A DNA stretch of 64,000 bases from Syncephalastrum monosporum B8922 (lineage: Eukaryota; Mucoromycota; Mucoromycetes; Mucorales; Syncephalastraceae): NCBI GenBank assembly GCA_000697355.1, contig JNEN01001256.1, positions 62,001 through 126,000 of the forward strand. Direction: 5' to 3'. The notes beneath the pieces were generated by a model. That model did not search any database, was not told the DNA's origin, and was given only the letters and a program-made list of their open reading frames with translations. The first letter of the stretch is position 1. The number at the start of each line of letters is the position of its first letter. The position numbers and the translations under genes were made by a program. This document shows, in pieces, positions 34,840 to 47,131 of the stretch.

Positions 34840-37116
34840 ATGACAACACACGATGTGCATCGCGCGATGGAAGAGAACCTGTTCCACACATTTCACAGAC
34901 ACAATCCGTTACAGCCACCGCCACCACCGATGGGCACGGGCGGACCGTCCCCTGTGTTTCGATCCATGACAGCGTCTGATCTCATTGGGCTGCTGCCGAC
35001 GACGCCGACTTCTGCCACACCACCCCCGCCTCCTCCACACGCCTCGTCCTCTCGCTCAGGCAGGCCCAGCTCGGACATCCTCGCCACGCAGGGCCTCAGT
35101 GGCAGCTCGGCTGAAGGTAACATAGAATGCGTGTAAACAAACAACACACAGACACAGACACAGACATGCACATGCCGTGACGCTATGCTCAATGCTAATT
35201 CTGAACTGAATATAGCCGAGGCAATTGACCGATGGTTCGAGAATATCCAGCGCTACGAGCAAATGCTCGAGGAAGTGGCGGCCGCCAGCCTCGACCAGGA
35301 ATTTAAAGACGAACTCCACCATGTGAACCAGTGGTTCCGCTGCCGCTCTGACGCCGAGCGCACTGCCGCATTGTACACCGTCGTCCAGAACGCATCCCAG
35401 ATACAGATCCGCTTCCTCATCACCGTCCTTCAACAGCTGGCCAATCAGGACCCCATGGGTGAGCTCCTCTCCTCGAGCGCAGCCGCCCAAGAGAAAGGTA
35501 CCAGAATGAGCAAAACACGATGTAATATAATATATGCTACACTATATTATATTATATTATATTATACCATGTTTTTGTTCTATTATACATGGTATAGTAC
35601 ATAGTACATGACATACTCATGCACATGTTGCTTTATTAGCACCTGTCACCGTTGCTGGCTCGGTGGTATCGACAGAATCCGAATACGAAATGAGAAAGCG
35701 ACAAATGTACCCACCCAGCCGACGGGCCACACGCTCGAATTTGTGCAACCGCCTCACGTCGGCGTTGAGTGAACCAGACGATCTCCGCCGTCGCAATCGA
35801 GACCTGCTCTCGGCACAGCGCATGGGCGGCCTCCATCAGCAAGGCCTGCTTTACGAGAAGGCCTTGGCCGCGCGTGCCCAGATCCAAGCTGCCAACTCGG
35901 CCAACAGCACCTCCACCTCCACCACCTCCTCGTCCTCCTCCTCCCAACGCTCGTCCAATCCTCAACCACCGCCTCCCTCCGCCGCTCCTTTCCCTCGCAT
36001 GAAGACCTCGCTCTCGTCCTCCACAGACTCCTCCGTCGCCGCCGCTGCCGCCGCTGCCGCCGCTGCTGCTGCCATGCGACCTCCCTCACTCTTTGGCAAC
36101 GATTGGCCCTTCCCGCTCGCACGCAAGAGCGAAAAGGCGTCGCTCGTCGGCAGGATCGGCGACCGCGGCTCGGTCAAATCAGCCGACGACAACTGGTCCT
36201 TTGGCTCGCTCTCCTCCGCACGACGCTGGGCCGTCGCTCGCAACAACAAAAACGACACGATCCGCGAGGACCCCGAACAGGAGCGCAACGGGAATGACCG
36301 CCTCGCCAACAGTTTGTCCGCCCTGGAGCAGGCCCAGGCGCGTCTCCGCCGGGATCAGCACCAACAGCACCAACAGCACCAGCAGCAGCACCACCCTTCT
36401 CAGCATCCACAGCATCCTCCTCATTCCCATCATTCTTCTACTCAAAAACAGCATCTCCCACCATCCACGCAACCCCAACCGCCCACCACACCCTCCAAGG
36501 AACTGCGCTGGGCGCCCGATGTGCAGGAACAGCCCTCGCCTCCTACCCCTCCTCCGCAACCCCAGCAGCAACAGCAGCAACAACAATTTGGCCAGTTTTT
36601 GGCCCCGCCACCCTCCGGCCCCGAGGGCTACATAAGCGACGAGAGCGATGCCTCGCACAAGGACGATGAACCTCAGCTTACCGGCGCAGCGCGCCGCCGT
36701 AAGCGCTCGTCCGCCGCGCGTGCGCTCAAGGACAAAATAGCAGCCGAGACCGTGGACTTTGAACTCATGAAAGGTAACCTGTAAATGACCCCCTTGGATA
36801 GCTAGATTATTAAACTTTTTCCTCTTTTTTTTTTTTTTGACTTTTTTGAATGACAGATGTCCAAAATTGGCTTAGAAGCTTGAGGCTACACAAGTACGGA
36901 CATGCCTTCACGGGCATGCAATGGCAGCAGGTTGTTCGCATGTCGGACGAGGATATGCTCCAAGCCGGTGTGAGCACCATCGGTGCCAGACGTAAACTCC
37001 TCAAGGTGTTTGAGAACGTCATGCAACACTGCGATGAGAATGTAAGTCGATTTCTTCTTTAGGCTGTTGTGCCAACTTTATTCATTTCATTTCTTTCACA
37101 GGGCATCGAGTATTAG
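34840..37116 (+). CDS. VTS1: Vts1/Smaug-type SAM-domain RNA-binding protein
   Basis: 630 residues from five exons: 34840-35116, 35216-35497, 35640-36773, 36857-37041, 37102-37116; the last exon codes only GIEY and the stop. Vts1 proteins bind CNGG-type stem-loops (Smaug recognition elements) in mRNA through a C-terminal SAM domain and recruit deadenylation factors in the cytoplasm. Here an N-terminal helical block (AIDRWFENIQRYEQMLEE, FRCRSDAERTAALYTVVQ, IRFLITVLQQLANQDP) matches the family's conserved N-terminus. The middle is low complexity (poly-Ala, Gln/His, Pro). The SAM domain occupies about 565-625 (DVQNWLRSLRLHKYGHAF, MSDEDMLQAGVSTIGARRKL). The pieces are in the expected order and phases are consistent. 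Confidence 0.93.
35549..35576 (+). repeat. (TATTA)n microsatellite in vts1 intron 2
   Basis: About five copies of a TATTA pentamer within the 142-bp intron 2 of vts1. It does not touch the splice sites. Confidence 0.6.
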
Positions 37117-37488
37117 ATTCTATATGTATACACAACGCATACCCCTCCTTTCATTCCATTTCTTTATTTCCTTCTCTCTCTTTCTTGCCCGTTTTCGCGG
37201 TATACTCACTCACACACAGACATGGTTGCTAGTAATGATGAGCGGCGGTACGATAACCCCCCCCCCATTCACATTCGATTATTACCCTGCTCTTATTCCT
37301 TTTTCTTTTTTTGTTTGTAGCTAACCCACTCTCCTTTTATTATATATTTTGCTTTCCCTTTTTGCCTCTCTTAGTCTTCCCTTCTTATTTTTATTTCATT
37401 TTCCGATTTGCCATGCAAAGGAACAACAAGAAGAAAAGAAAAAGTAACGCTGAAGCGTGTCCGTATCATTTATTCGCTATCATCATGT
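37117..37488. other. Convergent 3' flanks of vts1 and the carboxypeptidase gene
   Basis: 372 bp, T-rich on the plus strand. No gene was seen; both 3' UTRs must share it. Confidence 0.4.
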
Positions 37489-39596
37489 TTACTGCAACGT
37501 CGAATTGATCCATTCATTGAACATAACCTGGGCCACCTCGGGTTGGTAATAAGGGACCTACATCAATCAATGAGACAAACACATACATCATACAGGCCCC
37601 TGCAACCTATTTAACGGACCTCATGACCTGCTTCGTAAATGCGAAGGAACGTGAGGAGGCCTCCTGTTTGGATCTGGCCTGCTTCTCTGCCTGCGGCTTG
37701 CCACGGCACCAGTGCCTGCGCCGCATACCTGCCCAGGTTGGTGGACCGGATCGTCTGAGACCACGCATGGTTGCCTCGCTGTGTACATCGAGAAAAAACA
37801 GATGAATGAAACACTGGAAACAAGCTTTTTTTCGGCTTTGACGTACCCAGTTGCAGATATAATCCACGTCGCCGGCATAAAGCAACACACGGAGACCGCT
37901 GTCAAGGAGTCGTTCTACGTAGGGCTGGTAATTGCGCGCACTGTGTGTAGAAAAAAAAAAGAATTGAGAGGTTTAGGAGAGATGCGGACACAGAATACAT
38001 CAAAGGGATGATGGATGGATAGATAGAGAAACAGGGTCGCATCCAAGCGGCGATTCCCTGTCTGTCCCTTTTACTGATACATACCCGTCTCCTGTGCTTG
38101 CAAACCGCATATACTACATACAAAGAGGAATGAATATATTACCCTGCTTGTGTCAAATGCTTACCGGAGCAGTGGGACACTCCTTGAACGTCGTCTTGGC
38201 ACCTATCTCTTGACGTGTCTCAGGCTTATTGAGAAAGTCGATATAAGAGTTCGGTGGGTCTACAGCCCCTGGACGAATGTCATACGCGCTGCGTTGCGAC
38301 TCGGCGTAGGGCCCTTCCACATTATTTCCGCAAAAGTCGCTCGCCGCCATGCAGTCCTCGTTCGTCCCAGTGCTATAGCATGTTTTGACTACATCCTGTA
38401 TGAGAGGTAGGAGGATATCTAGCCGTTTTACTAACCCAATTCGGCGCATTGAGGATAGGCGACTTCTTTCAGTTGTTGACATTGGTCCTCGTTGAGCACG
38501 GGCCCGACTGGTGGATAAGCTTAAATTTTAGAACACAGCGTCTGTGCGTGTGTGCATCGCTTACACTGTGGATCGCACGCCATTTCAACCGAGTAGGCAC
38601 TGATGAAAAAGAATGAGTCTCACCTTGTTTCTCTTTTCTTTGGTCCTCTCTGATGAGGCCAACTTACTATTGAATAAGCGGATTTGTCCAGCCGTTGCCG
38701 ATACCGATCGACTCGAGGCGGATCGGGATCGCGCCTGGGGAGCCTGAGCCTGCGTCGATCGCCTTGTTTTGTTTCATGATATACTCTGCATAGCTCGGAA
38801 TATAGTGTCCGCCAAAGGACTCGCCAAAGAAATGGAACGGAAGCTGGCTGTATTGCGGGAATGCTTCCATAAACAGTTGAAGGAACTCATAGGATAGCAC
38901 TGCGCCTTCGTCAGACGAGCGCGTATTGTCGTAACCGTACGAAAAGCCAACGCCACCGGGCTAAACAAATACGACCGGTTGATATCCTGCACATACAGAG
39001 AGTGGTGTATGTCTTACTTGATCAAAGAACAGCAGGTTAGAGTTCTTATTCCAGCTGTAAGGGTTGAACACCGGTTCGGTGCCATTCTCGTTCATACGGC
39101 AGGGTCCGAGCTCTTGCCAAAGCCCACTTTGTAAATAAAAGAAAAAGAAGTCCGCGAGTTAAAACAAAATGGATGGAGTAGTGTACTCGGCTTACATCAT
39201 GCTGGAGCAGCCTGGGCCGCCGTTCAGCCACACTGATCGTCGCCTGGATGTCAGTCTAAAGAGCGAGCTTATCTCTTTTCACAACGAACCTGTCAAGGGC
39301 GACTCCGAAGGGTTATTTTGGCTCTCAAAAAACCAGAAAAAGTAGTGCTCATCGTGTCCGAGCTCCATGTAGCCCGAATACTGCCAGAGGTCGGTGAGGG
39401 ATCTCTACCTGGCTGCCTCTTTCCTTTTTTTTAAATATACCTGGACCACACCCGGATCACACAATTTGGGCTGTTCGAAACGCAGAACCCTGCTGGCATC
39501 ATACTTGCTCACAAACGAATGACTCTGAAATCCATTGATACTTCTCGCCAACACCTGGACCACTGCTCCTGCCAAGAGTAGCCACACACAAAGCAT
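37489..39596 (-). CDS. Secreted/vacuolar serine carboxypeptidase (peptidase family S10)
   Basis: Exopeptidase removing C-terminal residues, 455 residues from twelve exons (minus): 39596-39441, 39380-39290, 39232-39196, 39126-39018, 38960-38668, 38599-38565, 38507-38436, 38388-38165, 38113-38085, 37940-37847, 37778-37620, 37557-37489. A signal peptide ([17 protein letters not shown]) leads the protein. [11 protein letters not shown] forms the oxyanion region; the catalytic triad is Ser about 179 in GESFGGHY, Asp about 373 in [11 protein letters not shown] and His about 432 in YEAGHEVPYYQP. Paired Cys residues are retained. The last intron has a weak donor (GTCCGT), but splicing there is required to restore the segment after the catalytic His; reading through stops after GHEVR. 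It lies 88 bp downstream of isy1 on the same strand. Confidence 0.92.
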
Positions 39597-39684
39597 GGAA
39601 AAAATACGAGAAAGAAATAGGATAAAGAGATGAAGCAAGAACGGATACGGAGATTTTGTTTCTTATTGTTCAGTAGGGCTATTA

Positions 39685-40311
39685 TTATTCGGACGCCTTT
39701 GCGTATTGGTTCAGCAACTATGGACAAACAGAATAAGTATGAGTGATAAGAGTAAAACACAAATAAACACGAAATTCTACCTGTTCTCGCTTCAGATTGA
39801 CCAAGTAGGATTCGATGGACTTTTGGTCGGGCACAGGCACCTTGGGCTCGCCGTCAATTTCGGCCGCATCGACGTCGTCGCGTCCTGTTGCCTGTTCTGC
39901 TAGCTCTTTCTCGAGTGCTGCTTCGTATTCCAGCAGTTCGCCGTCTTCTTCGTCTCGGTATCCATAGTAGTCGGCGTCAATGTCTTTATATATCTCCGTG
40001 CGCGACCGTCCCACTGGCTCATGTGCTGCAGGAAAAAAAAAAAAAAAAGAGAGGGGATGAGCCGAGGCGGGTCAAGCAGATTCACGTTCTATACGTCATA
40101 CCTTCTTGCTCGAAAAGTTCTCGTACACCCGGCAGGTCGCGTGCTCGACCAAAGTATCTAGTGTGGTATAAGCAATCACACCCGCCAAAGAGACGCCTTA
40201 CTTACTTGTAACCGCGCGTGCCAGGTACTTCTTTGCCCTCCTTGTCAATAATGCGCGGTGCCCGCTAAATCCCGGAAAAAGAAGCGTCAATCGTACTCTT
40301 CACCTAGACGC

Positions 40312-40363
<52 letters not shown>

Positions 40364-40776
40364 CGAATAATCTGCACCACCCAGCTGAAGTATCCGCTTC
40401 TCCCACTGGTGTTTCTCTCGCAGTAGCTTGTTGATTTCATCGTTGAGATCGCGCACTTGGTAATCCGTCAACGTCGCTAAACAGGAATGGATGAATTTTG
40501 TGGACTACGGTGTGGTGCAGGGAAGGACTTACAGTCCTGAATCTTGGACACTTTGCGTGATACCATGCCGACCAACTGACGTCGCCATCGCTCACATTCA
40601 CCGACGGTGTTGACAGACGATGCTAATGCTGGTCTTCTCTCCTTTTTGCGAATAATGCCGAGCTCGGCAGCCTGTGCCTCGCGAAAGCGATACAGCATCG
40701 ACTGGGCCTTTTCTTCGTTACGTGCCTACACAGTACTATGAGCGATCGCGGTCCTGGCAGGCTTGATCCATACCAT
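39685..40776 (-). CDS. ISY1: Pre-mRNA splicing factor ISY1
   Basis: Component of the NineTeen/Prp19-associated complex that acts in the active spliceosome. 233 residues from seven exons on the minus strand: 40776-40774, 40725-40533, 40476-40364, 40264-40206, 40157-40102, 40025-39781, 39717-39685. Family hallmarks are [18 protein letters not shown], the helix [20 protein letters not shown], and [19 protein letters not shown]. The first coding exon is just the ATG, directly followed by GTATGG; the next exon starts exactly at Ala2. Exon 6 carries an acidic/Tyr stretch ([20 protein letters not shown]). Exon 7 encodes the last ten residues ([10 protein letters not shown]). Confidence 0.93.
40314..40358. 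repeat. (AG)n microsatellite inside isy1 intron 3
   Basis: About 22 AG units on the plus strand. On the transcribed strand this is a (CT)n tract that begins right after the GTAAGT 5' splice site of a 99-bp intron. Confidence 0.85.
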
Positions 40777-40995
40777 GCTTTGAGATTTCTATTCCGGAAA
40801 AGGCTTGCGACACAGCACAGCGCTTTCATTCTGACTCTGCCTCGCTGCTTGGCTTTGCAAGTCCGCCCACCATCATCAACCTCCACCTAGAGAACTTGAG
40901 ATATTTTTTTTATTCCTCCACTTTATATATAATTAACTGTCTAGGAATGCCGTCTTCGATGTCATATCTTGGTATAGGGTCCTGTAAGGAATAGA

Positions 40996-41002
40996 GAGAG
41001 TG

Positions 41003-41036
<34 letters not shown>
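40996..41036. repeat. (TA)n(GA)n compound microsatellite
   Basis: About ten TA units followed by about eight GA units, just past the stop codon of the choline-transporter-like gene and so probably in its 3' UTR. Confidence 0.7.
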
Positions 41037-41058
41037 TGTATATATAACGATATCTTGA

Positions 41059-43505
41059 CTATTCAAAGTCGGAAAACACGCTGTGTGCAGTTGAGAGATG
41101 CACCGTGCCCGTGTCGAGATCAATTGCATAGCATAAGAACGTCGCATCCACACTAAGCTCCATGTATCAGTCGCAGCCCTCCACCCGCATCTAGATGGAC
41201 TTACATGCTCATCATCACGTAGGAATAAAACTGAGAAAGGTAGAGCGGCATAAGCGTGGTCAGCAGACCCACTACGAAGCCGTGCGAGGACTGGAGCGTG
41301 TGCGTCGCAAAAATATAGCCGCCAAAGCCTGAAAACAGCGCAATAACGATGGGTCCGACGTACAAGATCAGCTTGGTCAGCAAATCGCCTAGAAGGCCGG
41401 ACAAGAGATTCCTTCGAAACATTTTTGTGCCCGACTTGGCCGAGCTGCAGAAACTCTCGCCTGTAATGCCGGCCAGCGTGATCGTGTAGTGGTTGATCTG
41501 GCTTACGAGGCCCTCAAGGTAACCCACAATGAAGAAGATGACAGGCACAAGTGGCCACGATTGTTTGAGGTGCTGTGAAAAGAAAAAAAAAAAGAAACAA
41601 AAGTTAGTGTTTAAGCGTTGAAAGGTGTGGGCATCGATGCATGACTTACCCGCTTGGAGTACCGGATCAGGACTTGCACGACCTGGACAAGCGAAAGAAT
41701 GAGTCCACCCAGCGCATTGGTACCAAGCGACGTCGTGCTTGCGTTCCTAAGCGCAGTGCGCCATGCCATGTCGCGATGGATGCTCGTCGGATCTTGTCTA
41801 GAATAGAATCCGACGTGAGCCTCTTGCTCTTGAAAAGCGTTTGTTGGGCTTACCGGTAGAAATACCATTGCGCGGTCAGGGCCGAAAGCACGTAACGCTG
41901 AACGTTGAGGAGTACTGCCGCGGTCCACATGTAAAAGAAGACGTAGAATGTGCCCAGGAGGTATGCGTAACGATCGACCACCCAGACTAGATTTCAGAAA
42001 GGCCAGTCAGTCATACACTATGTTACACATATACAACATCCAGTTTAAACTTACAGGATACATTGTCACGCACGACATGTCCCATCAACCAGATCCGACT
42101 GAAGAAGAGGGTCCACAGTGCAGTGAAGACGATAAAGATGCCCATCAATATCAGGGAGACCAAGATAATGCCTGGATTGAAACGGAGAACGTCGCACGCG
42201 AGCTACCACCCCATTTTAGACTTGTGGTCCAATTCATGTCCCATGTTCTTACCTCAATCACCACAATCGATTTGCGGATCCGGTCGCGATTGCCATGGAC
42301 GAGTTTGGTAAAGACCAGGCCGAGAACAAGAGGGATGAATGACATGGCTGTCAACCTAGACCCAATCTCATCAGTCACAGCACAATAAAAAGCATTATCT
42401 GATGTCAATGTGTTACCCAGAATCGAGATCGTTCTTTTGACGTGATTCGACCAAGCTCCAGATAAATACGGCAAAGAGTGCGCACGGAAAGCCAAACACA
42501 GACCCCCAGATCAATGGCTGGTCTTTTGCGTGAGCATGATCATTTTAAAGAGAAAAGGTTGGGAAAAGGACAGCAGCCTTTACCTTGGTGAATGATCGCA
42601 AAATATAGATCCAGGCTGTGCCTGCGACAAGGGCCGATAAGATGATAACAACGATGATACCTAGCAAACCATATCAGCATGTAACTGTATAAATAGACGT
42701 GAATGGTAGTGTTTTTTGTTCTTTACCGGCACTGTCCTTAATGGCTCGAAACGTGGTGGACCTCGCATAGCTCTCAAGGGCGTGACTCTGATGAAAGAAA
42801 AAGAGAGTTGCTTAGCCATTTGGAATTGAATTAATGAACAAGGGCATACGTCTGTGGTTAGGACAGCAATGATGCCTGATAAGAAAAAGAAACTGAAGGC
42901 CAGGCAATAGAGCGCAGCAAAGAACGGATCGCGTGGTTTCCGGTGCGCAGCGTCGGTCGTAATGCCGGGAGGTATCTAGCCTTTTATGAATACACCCATT
43001 TTACACATGTTCGTCCTTTTGCTTACAGAAGCGGCGGTGGGTAAGATGGACTCGGATAAGGATTTAAAAGCAGGAGGTGGCGGTTGTGCGGAGGAAGAAG
43101 GCGTTTCTAGATAAATATCAGATGGTCTCTGAAGATCAGAGAGAACAGGACATGGACAAGGACAAGGAGCAAACGGTCAGACAGTCAAGTATATCGACGG
43201 GACGAAGGAAGATAAAGAAGGCTCACCTGAGGGTGTGAGTCGGAGTGTTGTTGCGGGTGTCCATGTTCTTCGGGCGGTGTGTCGTCGTCTGTCAAGTCAA
43301 AGGCGAGCTGGCTTCTATCCGAGTACGCTTGCGAGTCAGTCAGCGGTATGCTTTCTTCGCCATGCTGGTCTTGCTGCACCGAATAGAACAGGCTGTGAGA
43401 CGTCGCTTCTTCCTCGTCCTCATTCTCCGATTCCTGGTCCATGATTGCATAACTCGCCCGCAGCCGTCGAGCAGACGCAATGCTTTCTTTAATGGTAGAA
43501 TACAT
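41059..43505 (-). CDS. PNS1: Choline transporter-like membrane protein (CTL/PNS1 family)
   Basis: Polytopic plasma-membrane protein of 579 residues from twelve exons on the minus strand: 43505-43227, 43128-43027, 42975-42850, 42787-42727, 42660-42584, 42517-42417, 42355-42253, 42202-42055, 41986-41854, 41797-41650, 41572-41205, 41152-41059. The N-terminus (about 150 residues) is acidic, Ser/Pro-rich and cytosolic. About ten hydrophobic segments follow, for example FSFFFLSGIIAVL, GIIVVIILSALVAGTAWIYI and FYVFFYMWTAAVLL. The signature of the family is near the end: FLCYAIDLDTGTVHLS. CTL/PNS1 proteins are linked to choline or ethanolamine transport in animals; yeast Pns1 has no proven substrate. 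Phases agree throughout. Confidence 0.9.
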
Positions 43506-44144
43506 GGCAGTAGTAGACTGAGGAAACTAGAATAGAATAGAAAGGGAAAAGAGTAATAAAAATAAGAAAAAAGAAAAAAAAATATAAAAAGAAGGCAGGC
43601 GTGGACAGGTCAAGCGGGGTCCTCACTCGGTATCGCCCTTTTTGCATGATCAGCACTGTGACGGTGCGTGTGTGCTGCGAATCTTTTCTTCCTGAGCCCA
43701 CGTGACGCTCAGTATCGTCTCTAAGCAAACATACGCATATGCAGAGTATACATCGCCGTCTGCGTCTCTCATGGGAAGAGGTATGATGCATATCATGAGG
43801 AGTAGACATCGCTGCTGTGTTATAGACACGGTGTCTCCCTTGTCCTTTGACCCTGTGCAGTATGTACTGCTTCCGTCATTGATATACACTGTATGTATCA
43901 TGCTAGTTTGTTCATGTATGACAGAGCTCACCTCATTATCATACCATAGCCGTACAATGCCTATAGGTCTCCTTTCTCGTTTAGGCGTCAAGGAGAGTGT
44001 CATGGCGTGGAAACACTTGATTCATGCGCAGTGTATAAATGAGGGCCCGGATTTGATTTGCCGCATCATTTCCTTTTGGCTGGAACACGGACTGTACGCC
44101 GTTGTCTCTTGCTATTTCGCTTTTTACGTTTCCCCTACTCGGTC
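43506..44144. promoter_or_regulatory. Divergent promoter interval PNS1 / SNX4
   Basis: About 640 bp between divergent starts. A-rich next to PNS1. No TATA box stands out and no other gene was seen. Confidence 0.35.
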
Positions 44145-46376
44145 ATGCCACACGAGGTGAATTGCACTGCATTGCCAGTTTCCCTGTGTGTGAATCAGCA
44201 CGACTCATGACAATGCTATCATACAATACAACATAATACATTTTGTAGACTTTTGAATCGCACCTCGACTCCTCGGACATAAATCAACCCGCCGTCTTTG
44301 ACCCATTGTCCGATGGCAACGAACACACCGACCAAGTACGTTTCCCTGTCTATTCACAATACACACGTGCTGAAGTATGGCGCTTTATAGGACGTGCTGC
44401 CGTCTTCAGTGCATGAGTCGACTGAAGACATGGTACCTACCTCGTCCTTTGCACGCCTCGACGTGGGCGTGTCCGACTACACCGACCCTCTCGAAGAACC
44501 GACGGCTGCTGTAGACGACGACAACCCGAACGACGACGATGCGTTTTATTACCACAACAGTGGCAACAATGAATCCAGCGCTTCTGCTGCGGCCTCCTCT
44601 TCTTCTGCGCCTCTGCCGTCGCCAGCCCCTTCATTTTCCTGGCGGAACATTGCAGTTGTCGACCCTCGCAAAGAAAACGATCCGCAGCACGGTACCTTCG
44701 TATCGTACTTGATATCCTCTAATGCAAGTAGACTCAAAAAAAAAAAAAAAACTGCAACTCTGTCTGATTTTTGACTTGCATACATAGAAATCATCCGTGC
44801 GTCGACGATTCCAAGATTTTGTATGGCTTTACAATGTCCTGTATGTGCACTATCCTGCCTGTGTTATTCCTCCTCTGCCCGACAGACATCGATCAGGTTA
44901 TTTCATTTTGCTATTGGATCTCTTTTTTCTTTTCTCTATACTTGGATTCTGACACTTGGACGTCTTACAGAATATGTGAAGGGCAACCGCTTTACACCTG
45001 AATTCATTGAAAAACGACGCATAAGGTAACCTGTTCCATGACCTTTGATCGAATCCACCCCCTCATCGTTTTTTTATTTCGAATCAAGTTTGCAGCGCTT
45101 CCTTCAACGTGTCGCACGTCATCCCATCCTCAGCCGCGTAGACTATTTCACCATGTTTCTCGAATCATCCGAGTTTGTAAGTCCCAACTTCGCTTCCTTT
45201 CCTGATTCCCTTCTGTTTTGCTAAAGCATGAAAAAAAAAAGAACGACGCCTCAGCACGCGCATTACGAAAGAATCAGGAAACCATGATTGATACCATCGG
45301 CGATTCGCTCCTCAATGCATTCACAAAGATAAAGAAGCGGGACGAACGATTTGTCGGCATGAAAGAGCGCGTCGACCGTCTCGAGGAGAATTTGGGTCTC
45401 GTGGAGAAGACCCAGCTGAGGGCCAACAAGCGCATGGAGGGTACGACCGAATAGGTGATATAACCCAAGACTGCTAACATGATTTTTCCAGACCTGCACC
45501 ATGACTATACTGATATATCGAAAGGCCTCAAAGGCCTTGCCGAGCTCGACCCCAGCTATGCAGATATGCTGAGCCCTTTCACACATGGAGTGGATCAATA
45601 TGCGGAACACATGAAGAGCATGGTAAGTTGTAACAGTCTAAGCAGACATGCGTTCCGGTTCTGATACGCATGCGCACCTTCTTTGTTTAGAACCAACAGG
45701 ATGAAGCCTGGGCGGGCGAAATACACGACTATATGGCGTACAATAGCGCCATGAAGGTAACGAAATAGCAGCCTTCATAGATCGGAACTTAGACAGCTAA
45801 CTCTTTTACTTCCCCAACAGGCTGTCCTCAAGTTACGAGATCAAAAACAACTGGACTTTGAGGAACTGTCCGACTATCTTCAGGCAACCGTCGCAGAAAA
45901 AGAGAAGGTTTTGCACCCGCACCTGGCCGAGAGCGGTGGCTACAACATCGCAGGCTATTTCACAGGCAAACTGAACGAGGTCCGTGGTGCCGACGCCGAA
46001 AAGATCAAAAGGGAAAAGATCTTGCGACTCGATGACCGTATTCATGAGGCAAGTCATCATGTTATGCTCTGGGACTCCACCCTAACCCATTGGAATTGCT
46101 TTAGCTACGTGAGGCTATTGAACAAACGCATGAAGTATCCACCGCCTTCTCGGACCAAGTAAGGCGGGAAGACGATTTTTTGAATGCAAGCAAAGCCATC
46201 GAAATGCATGATGCCTTGAGAAGTTTGACAGATGCCAAAGTCGAATTTTATCAACAGGTAAAAAAAAAATCATGCCGCATCCTCTTTTCTAAACTTTTTT
46301 TTTCTTTTACTTTCAGGGCGCTCATATCTGGCGCGACGTGGTAAAGGCTCTCGAGTCTGCCGATGTCGACGACTAA
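44145..46376 (+). CDS. SNX4: Sorting nexin 4 / Atg24 (PX-BAR)
   Basis: 511 residues from twelve exons: 44145-44156, 44249-44335, 44391-44723, 44788-44896, 44971-45025, 45089-45176, 45227-45440, 45492-45622, 45691-45756, 45821-46048, 46105-46257, 46317-46376. Snx4 binds PI3P on endosomes and drives retrograde sorting and selective autophagy. The PX domain (about 118-225) shows HGTFVSYLI, VRRRFQDFVWLYNVL, CVIPPLPDRHR and RFTPEFIEKRRISLQRFLQR. The BAR region follows (DSLLNAFTKIKKRDERF, AVLKLRDQKQLDFEELSDYL). The acidic N-terminus is disordered. Introns 3 and 10 need GC donors (GCAAGT). The tiny first exon (MPHE) is the least certain part of the model. Confidence 0.9.
44724..44787 (+). other. GC-AG intron 3 of SNX4
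   Basis: 64 bp, begins GCAAGT after AAT and ends CATAG, with a 15-A run inside. The join preserves the PX-domain frame between YLISSN and KSSVRRRF. A nearby GT (GTAGAC) would shift the frame. Confidence 0.8.
46049..46104 (+). other. GC-AG intron 10 of SNX4
   Basis: 56 bp, begins GCAAGT after GAG and ends TTTAG. It joins DDRIHE to LREAIEQTHE in phase 0 within the BAR coiled coil. The overlapping GT option is out of frame. Confidence 0.8.
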
Positions 46377-46511
46377 GCAATGTTTGGTTTTCCTTCCTCC
46401 TCCTCCACCGCTCCCTATCACGCACATACACATCCACACAACCCCACATGGTATATATGATATGATATACTTTCTTGCCTAGCGATAATGTATGTATATA
46501 TTTGGTGATGT

Positions 46512-46943
46512 TTATTCTCTGTTGGTGTATTGCCACTGGTCTTTGGTAGGCTTAACCTCGAGCTCCTCCCAGGGCTTGTATTCCTCCATAAGGTTGACCA
46601 GACGGAGCTCGTCTTCAGCCTGAATGATGAGTTCCTCCATCTGACCGTTGTTGACCTGGTGCTCGATAATCGAAACGTCTTCGTTGGCCTCGCAGATGGC
46701 TAAGCGGCGCTGAGTCACTGCCTCGGTTGCCTGGCGATACACAGAGTGGGCAGGGAGACGCGAGAGAGCCGTCAGGGTTTGGCCGTACGTCTGAATGAGA
46801 TGAGGGCGCGGGTTGGGATGCACGGGAATGCCAGCAAGACCCGTCGAGGCCTGTTTCATAATCTATCAGTACAGCTCATACATTCGTGTCTGCATGACGC
46901 ATACCTTCTTTGCGGCTTGCAGCAGAGGGCGCGTAAAGAACAT
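46512..46943 (-). CDS. NDUFA5: NADH:ubiquinone oxidoreductase subunit NDUFA5 (complex I)
   Basis: 125 residues from two exons on the minus strand: 46943-46905 and 46850-46512. The first exon codes a short basic start (MFFTRPLLQAAKK). The second carries the family core: STGLAGIPVHPNPRPHLIQ, YRQATEAVTQRRLAI, QMEELIIQAEDELRLVNLM and KPWEELEVKP. It is an accessory subunit of the matrix arm of mitochondrial complex I. Its presence shows that this fungus has a standard complex I, unlike Saccharomyces. It is convergent with SNX4, with 135 bp between the stops. Confidence 0.93.
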
Positions 46944-47131
46944 GAGGCTTATAGCAAAGAAGGTGTTACGACCGTTTGTCTCTGCCGGGGCATCCCCCAC
47001 CCAAATTTACAGTCACTCTTCCAATAAAATGCAAGTCACCCTCATCTACATTCTACACCTTAAATTCCCCATTGTTGAGACAGAGGACACATTATCCACT
47101 ATATGTCTTTTGTATAGAACTTTTGCTTCTA

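Noticed and set aside
43702..44160. 152-residue plus-strand frame before SNX4
   Set aside because: No motif; it covers the presumed promoter and ends inside the first SNX4 intron in another frame.
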